Positions 47,223-57,615 of a DNA stretch of 64,000 nt are shown piece after piece. A model generated the notes under the pieces. The model was not told the DNA's origin, did not search any database, and saw only the letters and a list, made by a program, of their open reading frames with translations. The stretch's first letter is position 1; every line of letters starts with the position of its first letter. This DNA is from Aldrovandia affinis (lineage: Eukaryota; Chordata; Actinopteri; Notacanthiformes; Halosauridae), in the NCBI GenBank assembly GCA_029706075.1, contig JAINUG010000149.1:1120001-1184000 (forward strand), in the 5' to 3' direction. Position numbers and translations under genes: made by a program.

Positions 47223-48464
47223 GTTAAATATTTTGTGACTGGCTGGAGAAGACTTGCACAGCCATTTCCTTGTCGAGCACCAGCAAACCCAGCGGCACTT
47301 GCATTTAAAAGAGCTTATCAGGGAACTGTCACAGAGACAGCTAACGCACATGGAAACCACTCCCAACTTCCAACGGGACATGCCTGTGACATTACCTGGG
47401 GCTTGGTGTCGCCCGCGTCTACTGCGGTGACAGTAAGAAGAGAAAAGAATAGGTGCAGGAAGATTGAAGTAATTTTTCTCTTTAAAAAATAATATATATT
47501 TCTTTCTCTCCCCCAGACAAGATTGAGACGTACATTGTGCGATGTCCTGGCACCTGGAGAAGCTGCGTTTGATCTTCAAATGTTTATCAGTATGCTCGCT
47601 ACAACCCTGCGTGAAAACACGAAGTAGTGTTTCGCACTTCAACAGGGGAGTCACCTAGGGCCGGGTTCAACTGCGGGTTCAACTGGGGTCCCATCCCCTC
47701 CCATCTCCTTCATCATCGGATGTCAGTGTGATGCCCTTTGGTTCGGTGAATAGTTGGTTCATCACACAACAGTTATCTGAAAAGGTCACTAGGTCCCCTG
47801 CAAACAGTTTAGGAGGAAAACATTTATAAATAAACCCAGAAATATTTTGTTAGCCTGCAATATCTGGCTAACATATATGTTTACTAATCAACATTGTCAT
47901 TGCCATTGCCATTGCTTATCTATAGACAAATAGATAGAATGACAGACAGATTGATAAACTGATAAATATGCAATTAGATTATCCTTTTTAAAAAACATGC
48001 TGCTTTGTTGAAGTATTTGTGTATATGAAAGCATAAAAGCTCACGGGCTAATGTTAACATTATGCTAATAAGTGTCTACCAAAACTAAGACATATGGTTC
48101 ATCAGCTTAGAAACCTTGCTGGATGAGGAGGCATAGAGGAGAAGTAATTCAACAAGGGTGAAGGGGTGGACCCTGCAACTGTTACAGTTCAACTGGATAG
48201 AAAGGGTGATGTTACTTCCTGTAAAACTCATTTCAGTAATTTGAACAGTTTGCCCCCAGGCTAGGTTCTCAAACATTAAAGCTTTGTTACTGCAAGAGCC
48301 CTTCACTCAATCAGTCAGAGATACAGCTGAAGTCACAAGAGGCAAAAAAATGGCAGCTTTTGAAAGTGCATTGAATAAAATTTCAAACACAATCTAGTCC
48401 AATTGATTCACAGTTCAGAGTTCTCTGTGCAGCATCCTAGATAAACAGGCCACAGTGTGTTTAC
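47223..48464. other. Unassigned non-coding DNA
   Basis: No exon recognised. Frames on both strands near 47235-47654 overlap each other and match no family. Confidence 0.45.
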
Positions 48465-48645
48465 ATTTAGGCATTTTCCAGACCCTCTTATCCAGAGCAA
48501 CATACATAGCCTCCTTTTTTAAAATCATATATTAACATTTTTTTTTCCAATTTTTCCTCCCAATTTGGTGGCCATTTATAATAATAATAATAATATACGC
48601 CATTTAGCAGACGTTTTTATCCAAAGTGACTTACATTTGTACCCT
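48465..48645 (+). mobile_element. Two L2-type tail fragments
   Basis: One at about 48470-48505 (GGCATTTTCCAGACCCTCTT then ATCCAGAGCAAC) and one at about 48585-48640 (ATAATAATATACGCCATTTA then GCAGACGTTTTTATCCAAAG). Both are truncated retroposon 3' ends. Confidence 0.6.
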
Positions 48646-48649
48646 CTTC

Positions 48650-48945
48650 TAGTTCAACCATCCCCCTCCCGTACTACAAACCCACCATCGCAACTCTAGG
48701 ACCGGCGGTGGCAAGAAGAACTGAGGGGGAGAACTAAACTGCCTCCTCCAAGATGGTGACTGTAATTCCAACACGCAGAGCCGCTTGCACGCAAAGAACT
48801 TCCAACCCACCTTCCCCCTCAGGGGCGGACAGCTAATCGCCGCCCCCGAACAGAACACCCAGCCAGAGCTGTTGCAGACTGGCCTCAAACCCAGGCTGCA
48901 GTGGGCACCCTGAACAAGCCTTTAACGGCTGTGCCACTCAGGGTC
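48650..48945 (-). mobile_element. tRNA-derived SINE (minus)
   Basis: On the minus strand it starts GACCCTGAGTGGCACAGCC at 48945, with a B-box-like GGGTTTGAGGCC near 48890, then a GC-rich body with GGGGGCGGCGATTAGCTG. Same superfamily as 20600-20872 and 23566-23745. Minus-strand frames across it (48649-48888) have no meaning. Confidence 0.65.
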
Positions 48946-49755
48946 TGATGAACCTTTAAAAAAAAATAAAAACCTGCATAAATGAAAATGTAACTATGAA
49001 TAGGTTTTATTAACAATATACATATTATAGAACAGCGCAGAATAGCGTCTGCAGTGTAAAAATACCAATGACTCCAGAAACAGGTGGTCGCGACGCCCAC
49101 GTCGGTCCGCCCTCCCCACATGTTCGGTGATGAAATTGTTCGCTCTCAGCAGCACGACGGCAGCTGTCAGCAACACCATCTCCAAGACGACAGCTTCCCA
49201 TTACGGTCCTCCTCTACACCAGCCAAGCAGCGCGAGTCTCAATGCGCTCCAACTGTCAGTCTGTCCCTGTGCGATTCCCATTTGAGCTGCACGATGCGCT
49301 CTCTCTCTCTACTCCAACGATTGCGTCTCACTGATCTTTAAAAGGTGCATTATCCTCTATTACCATGAGAGGTGCGCTCGCTCCCTGCTCCTTAATTCCC
49401 CAATCCCTCCCCCCCCAACAACAAGGAGACGTCCTTCATGATGCTCAAGAAAAATAACTTTTCAAACAGGTGATAACACTTTGAAACTGTCTTTCTCCCC
49501 TGAGTTGTGTTTAGTGTTTTTTCCCCCTTTTTAGAGGTGATAGCACTGATGGAACAGAAATGGAAAAAAACTAGACGAGTAGAGATTCGGCTGAAAGAGA
49601 AAGGGCACCATTAGTTTTCCAATCAATCGTGAGGTAGGAGAAGAACAGAAATCAATCTTTTAATTATGCAGGCCGGGCTCATGTGTTTAGGGCGAGATCA
49701 AAGTATGAGCCTGACTCAGCCATGAAGGATGTCTCTCGTCCAGTGTAGTCTAGTA

Positions 49756-49758
<3 letters not shown>
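48946..49758. other. Unassigned DNA, partly CpG-rich
   Basis: The part at 49080-49330 has raised CpG content and a minus-strand frame (48994-49185) beginning with a hydrophobic, alanine/valine-rich stretch followed by an arginine-rich one. I recognise no family. Confidence 0.35.
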
Positions 49759-49817
<59 letters not shown>

Positions 49818-49824
49818 TGTGTCT
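49759..49824 (+). repeat. (GT)n microsatellite
   Basis: About 29 GT units, then TATATATGTATG. Confidence 0.97.
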
Positions 49825-49836
49825 ATATATGTATGT

Positions 49837-50221
49837 ACATGTACCAGTGGCAATTTTAGACCCTATTTAGGGGGGCTTTAGCCCCCTGTCTTTCATTTCA
49901 GCCGCCCCGGAAAATGTTTAGTCATTCTTTTCTAAAATTCATTTAAGCCTCTCGGATTTTGGGCTCTTGTCCAAAGTGTGCGGGCTGGTAGATTGACTGA
50001 ACAGCAGCAGCAAGAAAAAATGAGCAAACTCTCCTATCATCTTTAATATCCAATCAGCACGTCCTGTACACCAGGCCCTCCCCTTCACAGTCTTTTGTTT
50101 GCGAATGTAACAGTAAATGAATTACAATTTTAGCCTTGTGCTCTACATGTGTACATCTCACATTCTCATTGGGGGCTGAGCCTCCTAAAGGTCAAATCGT
50201 AGAATCGCCCCTGACATGTAC
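49837..50221. mobile_element. hAT MITE with perfect palindromic 8-bp duplication
   Basis: The 369-bp body at 49845-50213 starts CAGTGGCAATTTTAGA and ends TCTACGATTTGACC-type sequence whose reverse complement starts CAGGGGCGATTCTACGA. Both ends then carry a GGGGGCTxxAGCCCCC hairpin. Both flanks are ACATGTAC (49837-49844 and 50214-50221), an exact 8-bp duplication that is itself a palindrome. No coding capacity. Confidence 0.9.
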
Positions 50222-50319
50222 ACATGTAAACTTGTGTATCTGTGTTCAAATATTTATGTTCATATATTATATACGTATTTAGACATGTATGTTTGTCTGT
50301 CTGTGTGTGTGCGGTACAT

Positions 50320-50468
50320 GTTTTGATAATTGTTTATAACTTGGAAGTTATAGGGTAAAATGTGGAAATAAATGTGGAAAAAGTCTGATTTAATGTTTTA
50401 ATTTCAGGCTGTATGGCAAGAAAAGGTAACATTTTTGAGACATGGTGTAGACTTTAAAGGGGCACTGT
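50320..50468 (+). mobile_element. Tc1-like 3' terminal fragment
   Basis: Sequence of the type 'TAACTTGGAAGTTATAGGGT...GTGTAGACTTTAAAGGGGCACTG', followed by TA, resembles the non-coding right end of a fish Tc1 family. The rest of the element is absent. It abuts the Gypsy LTR. Confidence 0.5.
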
Positions 50469-50474
50469 ATATTT

Positions 50475-50895
50475 TGTTGTGAGAACAGGGGTGTGGGGTG
50501 TCCACTCAACAAAGTTAGATAATTAAACAACACATAAAACAGTCAATGAAAGTATAATTAGATTTATTAGGGGGGTTAAACACACAAAACTAAGGGGAAG
50601 TGGAAATAAGGCAAACAGTCCAAATCCGTAATCCATTTCCGTTGTCGTTGTTTGTTTCCAAGTTCGTTATCCAGTCGTCGTTCTCAGGCAATCCAGTCGA
50701 TATCAATCGATGATATCAATTCCGTTAGTCAAACAATTCCAGGTCATACACAAATCAAATACTAAACACTCTTTCACTCGTCAATCCACCCTCCTCGCTT
50801 TTCTTCTTCGCAACCGATTAGGGGCAACCCCGGTGTGTCCCCTTTCCTCCGGACCTCCATATAAGCTTTGGGGGTGGAGCCAGCGTCTCGTCACA
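50475..50895 (-). mobile_element. 3' LTR (421 bp) of the Gmr1-like element
   Basis: Plus-strand ends TGTTGTGAG...CGTCACA. On the minus strand an AATAAA lies at 50563-50568. Just upstream of the LTR on that strand is the purine-rich ATATAGGGGAGGTA (50896-50909), the polypurine tract. The matching 5' LTR is absent, so no target duplication can be tested. Confidence 0.75.
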
Positions 50896-51004
50896 TACCT
50901 CCCCTATATCACCATTCCCCGCACCTCCCCCGGCCGTTTGCCACACACCATCTTCCTCATCTCCGACTGGGAGGGAGGGGCAGTCTGACCCCATAGGGTG
51001 TCCC

Positions 51005-51410
51005 TCCGGGAGAGGGTGTCGGCATTCCCATGGGCCGCTCAAGATCTGTGTAGGACAGAGAATGCAAATGGTTGCAACGACAAAAACCATCGAGTGACGC
51101 GAGCATTACTTTCCCTATTCCTGGCCATCCACACTAACGGCGCATGGTCCATCACCAGTGTGAAATGCCGTCCCAGTAGATAATATTTTAATGTTTCGAG
51201 AACCCACTTTATTGCCAAACACTCTTTTTCTACTGTGGAATACTTTTGTTCTCTCTGTAACAGCTTTCGACTAATATACAGGATGGGGTGTTCTTCTCCC
51301 TCTTGTACTTGTGACAGGATGGCTCCCACCCCGGTTTCTGAGGCATCAGTCTGTACCAGTAGCGGGTTCGTGAAATCCGGAGTTACCAGTACAGGTCCTG
51401 AACAAAGCAT
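51005..51410 (-). pseudogene. RNase H domain of the Gmr1-like pol
   Basis: The frame at 51039-51410 (minus) reads in order L-V-T-P-D-F, Q-T-D-A-S-E-T-G-V-G-A-I-L-S-Q (first catalytic Asp), Y-I-S-R-K-L, Y-S-T-V-E-K-E-C-L-A-I (catalytic Glu), Y-Y-L-L-G and D-H-A-P-L (catalytic Asp). This is the reverse-transcriptase-linked RNase H of Ty3/Gypsy elements, which removes RNA from the RNA-DNA hybrid. After the end of this frame the downstream H-G-N-A-D-T-L-S-R-R-D block is found in a neighbouring frame at about 51005-51040, so a frameshift separates it. The domain is nearly complete and keeps its acidic residues, but it is not linked in frame to a working reverse transcriptase. Confidence 0.88.
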
Positions 51411-51983
51411 CCGCTTTAATTTCTGTCCGTTCTGTCCACTCCACTCGGTCCAGCAGACGGCTTTTGGTGAGGTCTGTTAGATGGCTGGCTAAAGAGGCAA
51501 AGTTAGGGAGAAAGCGGCGATAGTAGCTGGTTAAACCTACAAACGTGCATACTTGCTTTTTTGTGATGGGCCGGGGCCAGTCCCGAATCGCCTCCAGTTT
51601 CCTTTCCTGTGGCTCCTATTCTGCTTCCTGTAGCCCCAGCCGACATTTATTTGGATTTGCCGTGAGCCCTGCCCCCTGTAATGTCTGTAACATGGCCTGG
51701 ACCTGGTCGAGGTGGGACTGCCACTCGTTCCCATGTATAACGATGTTGTCTAGGTGTTGTCAGCTGCGTACTGCCTATGAGGCTGGAGAATTTGGTCCAT
51801 TCAACGTTGAAATGTTGCTGGCGCTCCATGTAGACCGAATGGTAAGGTTCGGTATTGGAATAGACCGTCCGGTGTGGCAAAAGCAGTCTTTTCTCAAGCC
51901 TCAGAAGCTAGTAGTACCTGCCAGTAACCTTTCGTAAGATCTAGGGTGCTAATGAATCGAGCTGTTCCGAGACGGTCAATTCA
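51411..51983 (-). pseudogene. Middle of the Gmr1-like reverse transcriptase, frameshifted
   Basis: Minus-strand pieces in different frames correspond to the palm, thumb and connection. The catalytic Y-x-D-D position reads L-D-N at about 51744-51752, so the second Asp appears replaced by Asn. It continues I-V-I-H, W-Q-S-H-L-D-Q-V and L-T-A-N-P-N-K-C (about 51655-51745). Further on come P-R-P-I-T-K-K-Q-V and S-Y-Y-R-R-F (about 51500-51580). Frameshifts, including one after the Q-E-A-E block and one before RNase H, prevent continuous translation. The frames listed over this interval in other registers are shadows. Confidence 0.75.
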
Positions 51984-52430
51984 TTAATCAATCTGCTGCA
52001 TTGGATACGCATCAAATTTCGATATTTCGTTAAATTTTCTGAAATCATTGCAGAACCATAGTGTGCCGTCTGATTTTGGCACCATTACAATCGAGCTGCA
52101 CCAATCACTATGTGATTGTTCGATTATCACCGTGTCTAGCATTACCTGTACTTCCGTACGGACGGCTTCTCTTCTGGCTTCTGGTATGCGGTAGGGACGT
52201 AATTTTACCTTTTCACCCGGCGAGGTGATAATGTGGTGTTGAATCAACATTGTGCGTCCCGGCTCCTTGGAAAACACGTTCTGGTGTCCGTCCACCAGTT
52301 CGCGCAGATCCTGCCGCTGAGCTGGGCTCAACTGTTCCCCCAGTTGCACTTCCATAGACGTGTTTTCTGTAACAGACAGCTGAGGAGACACAGTGTACAG
52401 TACCTCACGGGCGTTCCACAGTTTCAACAG
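51984..52430 (-). pseudogene. Reverse transcriptase N-terminal part of the Gmr1-like pol
   Basis: The frame begins with L-W-N-A-R-E, the end of the integrase linker. It runs through F-S-K-E-P-G-R-T and I-Q-H-H-I (residues about 55-65), the R-P-Y-R-I-P-E finger motif, I-I-E-Q-S-H-S-D-W-C-S-S, V-M-V-P-K-S-D-G-T and F-C-N-D-F-R-K-F-N. The last is the F-C-V-D-Y-R motif, with the first catalytic Asp present. It ends with F-D-A-Y-P-M-Q-Q-I-D. This order is that of a Ty3/Gypsy reverse transcriptase, fingers and first part of the palm. The frame stops just after Q-I-D, where a stop or frameshift cuts the domain. Confidence 0.88.
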
Positions 52431-52472
52431 GTTAATATGGTATATTTGGGTAACATTACGGCGCCCAGGCTG

Positions 52473-52707
52473 TCAAACTCGATAGTTTCCCCTAGCCAAA
52501 AATGTACATTCTGACGTAGGGACTAACACCAACACTTTGTCTCCTGTCTGAAATAGGAGGGGACGGATTCCAGCGACATTGGCAGTGGCTAGCTGGTTGA
52601 GCTCGGTTCGCATCAGGGCAGACTGCTGATGTTGTTCCTCCATTAGTTCCCGATGCATAGTCTGTTGCGCAAAATTTGTTTCTATCAACTGTGACAAGCG
52701 CTTCCAT
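52473..52707 (-). pseudogene. Gag-like start joined to integrase C-terminal piece
   Basis: An ATG at 52705-52707 (minus) starts a frame that changes register after a few codons. The glutamine-rich helix (Q-Q-T-M-H-R-E-L-M-E-E-Q-H-Q-Q-S-A) then resembles the start of Gmr1-like Gag. It passes without a break into L-F-Q-T-G-D-K-V-L-V-L-V-P-T, the start of the integrase C-terminal module. The usual I-Y-H-x-N-L-L-K linker follows in a shifted frame around 52440-52455. At least 2 kb that should encode the rest of Gag, protease and the integrase catalytic core is therefore deleted here. Confidence 0.65.
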
Positions 52708-52710
52708 TGT

Positions 52711-53984
52711 TTCCCAGATCTGTTTGATTATCTAACTCTGGTCTTTCAACGCAATGTGCTGCCCGCATTCTCCCCGGCCGTCTGACACAATATACATATA
52801 TATACACACACACTCAGGTTTATAAGCATACACATCATCAGAAAGGTACAGGTAATTCGATCACCGGGCACAAATCCTTCCCACGAGATTACCTTGCATG
52901 AATAATCATGACAACCTTTGACTGGACCCATAAGCCAGTGCAAGCCTACGCGCACCACACCTGCGTAGTATTAACGGAGGGGAACGTGCTGTTCTGGGAG
53001 GACCACCGTCTGTCTGGGGGACATTTACAAAATGCCATCCGCGGGAAACGGGGAACGTGGAAAGAAAACACTTCCAAATGTAGTGCTCCTGATACAAGGT
53101 TGTTATGACGACATCATCTCGATTTTCAAATCAATGCAGGGACTCATCTGTGTCTGACAAAGGATTGTGGGGGGTTGGGGGTCGGGGGGGGAGGTCTTTC
53201 AGGGATCAATACAGGATACAAAGGGACGTTTCTGCTCCTCCTTGCGCACTTGATGTTGGTAAAGACCACAGCGCCGGAGAAGGGGGCCTTGAACTCAAAT
53301 ATTCATGAGGGATCAGGAGGCTTTTGTTCTTTTTTTATTCCCTCTCTCTGGACAGGAAATGGATTAACTTTGCCACTCTTTCTTTCTTTTCATGCTGACG
53401 CCCCTGATCTGATGATGTCATCCCCTTGGCTTAGTTGGATTGGGCGGATTGTTTGTGCCTTCTGTGTTCCTCCTGATCTCAGATCAGAACCCAGATTTCC
53501 TCCATTCTGATCAATATGGGAGCGTGAGGGGGCAGTTCAAGAGCTGGAGCGGGGCAGGGGGAATCTGCCAGGATCCGGCGAGGGTGTAGTTTAAGCACTC
53601 GACACCTGAAATACGCACCTGCACAGCTGGAGAAAGTGGTGCCGATGAAATGTGGAGCACACATTGGATGAGATTTATCGAAGGGGTGAAAACACCCACT
53701 ACTAACGGAAGAGAGAATTTAAATGAGTTTTCGGTCCTTTTCAAAGCCCACGGTACCCATGCATCTTTCATCACGATACTGTCCAGAAAATCGTACTTCA
53801 AACAAAAACACTATTTTCCTTTGCTGTTTTGTTTTTTTCCCCAATGGCCCAGGCATTCAAATGAGACGCAACAAAACACCGGCTCATGCAAATATCTGAG
53901 TGTTAGCCTTTTTTTTTTGCAGCCAACAGAAATGATAAGACATACCACATGGTTGTTTTGCCAATTTAAAATGCATCTGGCTCT
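52711..53984. other. Unassigned non-coding DNA
   Basis: A short TA run (52791-52802) and non-repetitive sequence. The part at 53200-53520 has a conserved-element look (mixed composition, ATTCATGAGGG-type motifs) but no coding signature. Confidence 0.45.
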
Positions 53985-54095
53985 GAGATGGATTGGCGAC
54001 CTGTCCAGGGTGTAGTCCTCCTCGCCCAATGCATGATGGGATAGGCTCCAGCCCCCCGCAACCCTGACCAGGAATAAGTGGGTTAGATAATGATA
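53985..54095 (+). mobile_element. Fish retroposon tail fragment
   Basis: 'GATGGATTGGCGACCTGTCC' followed by AGGGTGTAGTCCTCC, then 'GGGATAGGCTCCAGCCCCCC' and 'CAGGAATAAGTGGGTTAGAT' is a very widespread teleost LINE/SINE 3' region. The reverse-complement version is part of the SINE at 61243-61543. Confidence 0.75.
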
Positions 54096-54614
54096 AAAAT
54101 GCATCTGCAGTGTTATTGCCATTTGTAAAAGGAGGTTTTGTGTAAATTAAATGTAAAACAATGTTTCAAGTCTTGTTGAGCATAAAACAAATGTAATACT
54201 AGTTACAGCAATCAGCAGAGAAAATGGCACAGTATCTAGATTTCCTAGCACTTTATTTTGTTTGCAATATTCAGCTGGAAACCTGATTCACTTTTTTTGC
54301 CAAACACCCAGGAGCGCATAGTTAAATAGGAGTATTGGTTGATGGAGAAAGGGAGTTAAAGTGGTTTCTTCAGCACCTTTTTTTTGTACAGACTTAAATA
54401 TGCATACTGATAGCAAGATGCATATTTACATTAAAATGTAATAATCATCAGAAGAAGGTGTAGAAATCAACAAGTTTGAATTGTACACGATCGTTCTTTT
54501 GGCTTCATCTCGGCAAAATTGTTTAAAGGGTCTTTATAAAAATGCAGTGATAATTATGAGTTTGATTATCAAACTCCATGGACTACTGTAGTTCCACAGT
54601 ACATTCAAAAGCCT

Positions 54615-54710
54615 CTCTACTGGAGAGCAGGCATTTCTCAACATGCTCACCAGTAGCTAGCCTCTACTGGAGAACAGGCATTTCTCAACATGCTCACCAG
54701 TAGCTATGTC
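54615..54710. repeat. Two-copy 47-bp tandem duplication
   Basis: The block CTACTGGAGAGCAGGCATTT...ACCAGTAGCTA occurs at about 54617 and 54664 with one clear mismatch. Confidence 0.9.
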
Positions 54711-57327
54711 AAAGGCTCTATACCAAAGGGAGAAATGTCCGATTCCATACAACAGAACAATGAGGAACTTTCATCTCTCGCCTGGCCCATCCCAGAATTT
54801 CTAATATCATCAGCATATTGAATATTATCAGTCGCACTATTAGACGAAAAGCACGCCAATAACGCACAATGTCCTTTACTCCATGGTTTTAAAAAACCTC
54901 CCTTTTTTCTGTGTTCACTTTGATTTACTGTGTATTGTTAATGCTGAACTGTGGGGACAGACGTCATTCTTAGAAGGATGAACAGACGTAAAACCTTGAA
55001 ATTCCACTCTTTCTTTGAAGAAGAAAAACCCAGCGCAAAGTGCAGAGCTCTCCTCACGCACCTCAGAAGAAATAACTATCTCAAAGAGGATCATTTCAAA
55101 CTCTTTTCAAAAGACCCTTTTAAACTCGTACCAAAGTCTTTTTTTTACACTTTCCCAAAACTAAATCTGCAGTGAATGTAACAAAAAAAGAAGAGAGAGG
55201 TTTTTCCAGTGTCTTAGATTATGCAATACTGTCAGAGGGTTGCAGTAAGAAATTAATTTTGGTAATAAATGTAAGAAAATGAACAAGCCTCAGAACATCT
55301 CCGAGGCTTGAATAACCACTGTGAGGTCGCTCGTCTCCTACGTGGATAAGTACGATTGTGATTGAAATGGGAAGGAGGGGGTGAGTGATAGCCCTCCTGA
55401 ATGCACGGGTCCAACTGGGCACAACTCCGCCGGGAGGGACAGATTTTTTTGGGCAAGATAAAAAGAGGGACGCACCTGGCAGGGCCGTGGTTAGCGGCGC
55501 CTTTTATTCTCTGTGACACACATCAAAGTCACCGCAGGGTGCTTTTTGAAAGAGAACCAAAACACTCCAAACCCGAGTGCTCATTTACAGCATAAAGAGT
55601 CGGGCATTAAAAGGGCCGGAGAGCATCGTGGGTACAGTACAGTTTGAGAGAAATTTCAGTGGGTTTTCAAAAACACCAAGGCAACCAAGAATTTATCTGT
55701 CAATAACAAAAAGAAAACAAGCTCTTATCTAGACTGTCTCTATTCAGGAAACAAAATGTATGCAGAAAGATTTCTTTCAAGATACAATGATTTGTTTGTG
55801 CATTACCAAGCTAGTGAATGTGGGCCAATTGATTTGTGCCCATATTTTTATTTGTGCCCATATTTCTCCTGTGCGGTTTGTTGCAATGCATACAGATGAA
55901 CAGGAATGTCACAAAGAAAGATTATCAGATATATTATATATACGTATATATATTACTACAAAATACAAGCCATGCGTTGTTGAAGGAAGCTGAGAGGTAC
56001 TGAGGGTCTCCTGAAACTCCTTTTGTCATTTTTTTTGATGCATTTAATTTTATTGCTATTAGTATAGGCATGTAATGTGGGGAACACACAGAAAACTCAA
56101 TACAATTTAGAGTCAAATCATTCGGAGCTGGCAGGGCGCAGGGGGAATAGAATTATTTATAGACCCCACCGAGAGAACAACTGGGGATATTTAACGTAAT
56201 TTAATATCAGTTATTGAAATGTATTCCCCTGTTGGGGAAGCCAGATTATAATATAATTTTTTTTCCCCCCCACTATTGAAGAGTACACATCAGAAAGAAT
56301 ATAGTATCTATGGCAGCAGGATGAGGTAGCCGGGCATATGGGTGGGTTGCCCAGTTTAATCTCGAACACGGGATAGCAGTGAAATTGATGCCTGTATAAG
56401 GCTACACTACCAGCAATTGCAGTGGATTGTGAGATAAAATGGAAAGAACCAAGGTGGGATATAGAGGAAAGGTGAAGTGAGCAGTGCATTTCATTCAGAC
56501 CAGAATAGGAGGATTCATTATTCAGATTGGGGTTGGCGTTTAGGGGTGGGTATTTACTCGAGGGGTGCCTCGTCAGATGTCCAGATGAAGATGTCCTCAT
56601 CAACAATAGGGTACACGGTACACAGAAGGGCATTACTGTACGCCCCCAAGGGCTGACAGCACAACAAAAAAAACGGGAGCTTTTGAGAGGAAGTGAAACC
56701 AAATGCTAAAGGAATACAGCCCAACAGATCCGTCAAAAGGTCTCGCAGGGTAAAATATGACACCGTAATTTAGAAATATTGACATTTGGCTTTCCCCTGC
56801 TTTGTTCGTCTGTTTGTTTCCACTTATCGTCTTGAAGCATCATGGCGTCTACTGAACAATAAGGAAGCCATTACGTCCTCAAAGGATTCAAGAGGAAAAA
56901 GCTGTCATTTGCATGTGTATAGAGCAAAATCAGGGAGCATTTAGGTACATGTATGATGCTTCTTTTTTTTTTGAGTGATGTCTTTAAATGCTGAAACTGA
57001 AAAAAGTTTATTTTAAAAAGAAAAGTTAAACCAAAAGTTCTGAATGAGCATTCTTAAAACATCATGTTTCAGTCCCTTCACTTCAAAACAAAGTGCAAAA
57101 GTGCACTTTGTACGAATGGAACCGATCGTCTTGAGATTTGTTTTCTGGAACCTGATTAAAGCATGTGCCTTTACTCCACAAATCACGGCAGGCGGTGACG
57201 AGTGTCAATCAATTCAAGCAGAAGTGGCGATTACTCCATTTAATCCGTTTTTTTCTTTGCTTTTTCAGTTGTTATCAAAATACCTGCCCTCAAGAACTGC
57301 TTATGTAGCGGATGGGCTCAGTGAGCT
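54711..57327. other. Unassigned non-coding DNA
   Basis: No convincing exon, RNA gene or transposon terminus. Frames on both strands around 56211-56763 overlap and match nothing known. Confidence 0.45.
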
Positions 57328-57615
57328 GCGATTAGTTCCCCGGAGTTTGGGACTTGAGTCTTTTATACAACTCGGATGTCAGGACTGATGTCAATCAGTC
57401 GGGCCGTGGTTGCTGCCGCATGAGTTTCGAGGGGGAGAGTGTAACGGGTGAGCTCAAGTAAGTGAGCACCCGCTGCAGAGTGACGTGGATAAGAGTGCGA
57501 TTAGTTCCCGGAGTTAGGGACTTGAGTCTTTAGCTCAGCGAGCTTAATCGCTCTCTTGTCGCGTCAGAGATCCCTCAGTTCGAAACTCGCTGCGGGCAGA
57601 ACCAACACCGTCACA
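57328..57615 (+). mobile_element. Very short LTR-type element (TRIM-like candidate)
   Basis: A 176-bp segment at 57440-57615 begins TGTAACGG and ends CCGTCACA. It is preceded by the purine tract CGAGGGGGAGAG, like a polypurine tract before a 3' LTR. About 110 bp upstream, at 57328-57370, a 40-bp block of the same LTR (TGCGATTAGTTCCC then GGAGTT and GGGACTTGAGTCTTTTA) appears as a partial 5' copy, leaving only a very short internal region. No coding capacity. The 3' LTR itself contains a tRNA-like head (57528-57598: TTTAGCTCAGCGAGC and CAGTTCGAAACTC). Confidence 0.45.

Larger units (their letters stand above)
50475..52710 (-). mobile_element. Degenerate Ty3/Gypsy retrotransposon, Gmr1-like
   Basis: Minus-strand order: gag-like start, integrase C-terminal piece, reverse transcriptase, RNase H, polypurine tract, 3' LTR. 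Integrase sequence placed before reverse transcriptase is the hallmark of the Gmr1-like clade first described in cod, unlike ordinary Gypsy elements. The 5' LTR, most of gag, the protease and the integrase core are missing, and the remaining pol is broken by frameshifts. See the separate entries for the parts. Confidence 0.85.

Noticed and set aside
52716-52737. Inverted similarity of TGTTTGATTATCTAACTCTG to the end of the LTR near 50504-50525
   Set aside because: 18 of 20 bases match but in inverted orientation and without further extension; it does not fit a 5' LTR and may be chance or shared leader sequence.
57528-57600. Possible true tRNA gene
   Set aside because: A- and B-box-like motifs exist but a full cloverleaf with pairing acceptor stem is not evident; it lies inside a repeated LTR/SINE-like segment.
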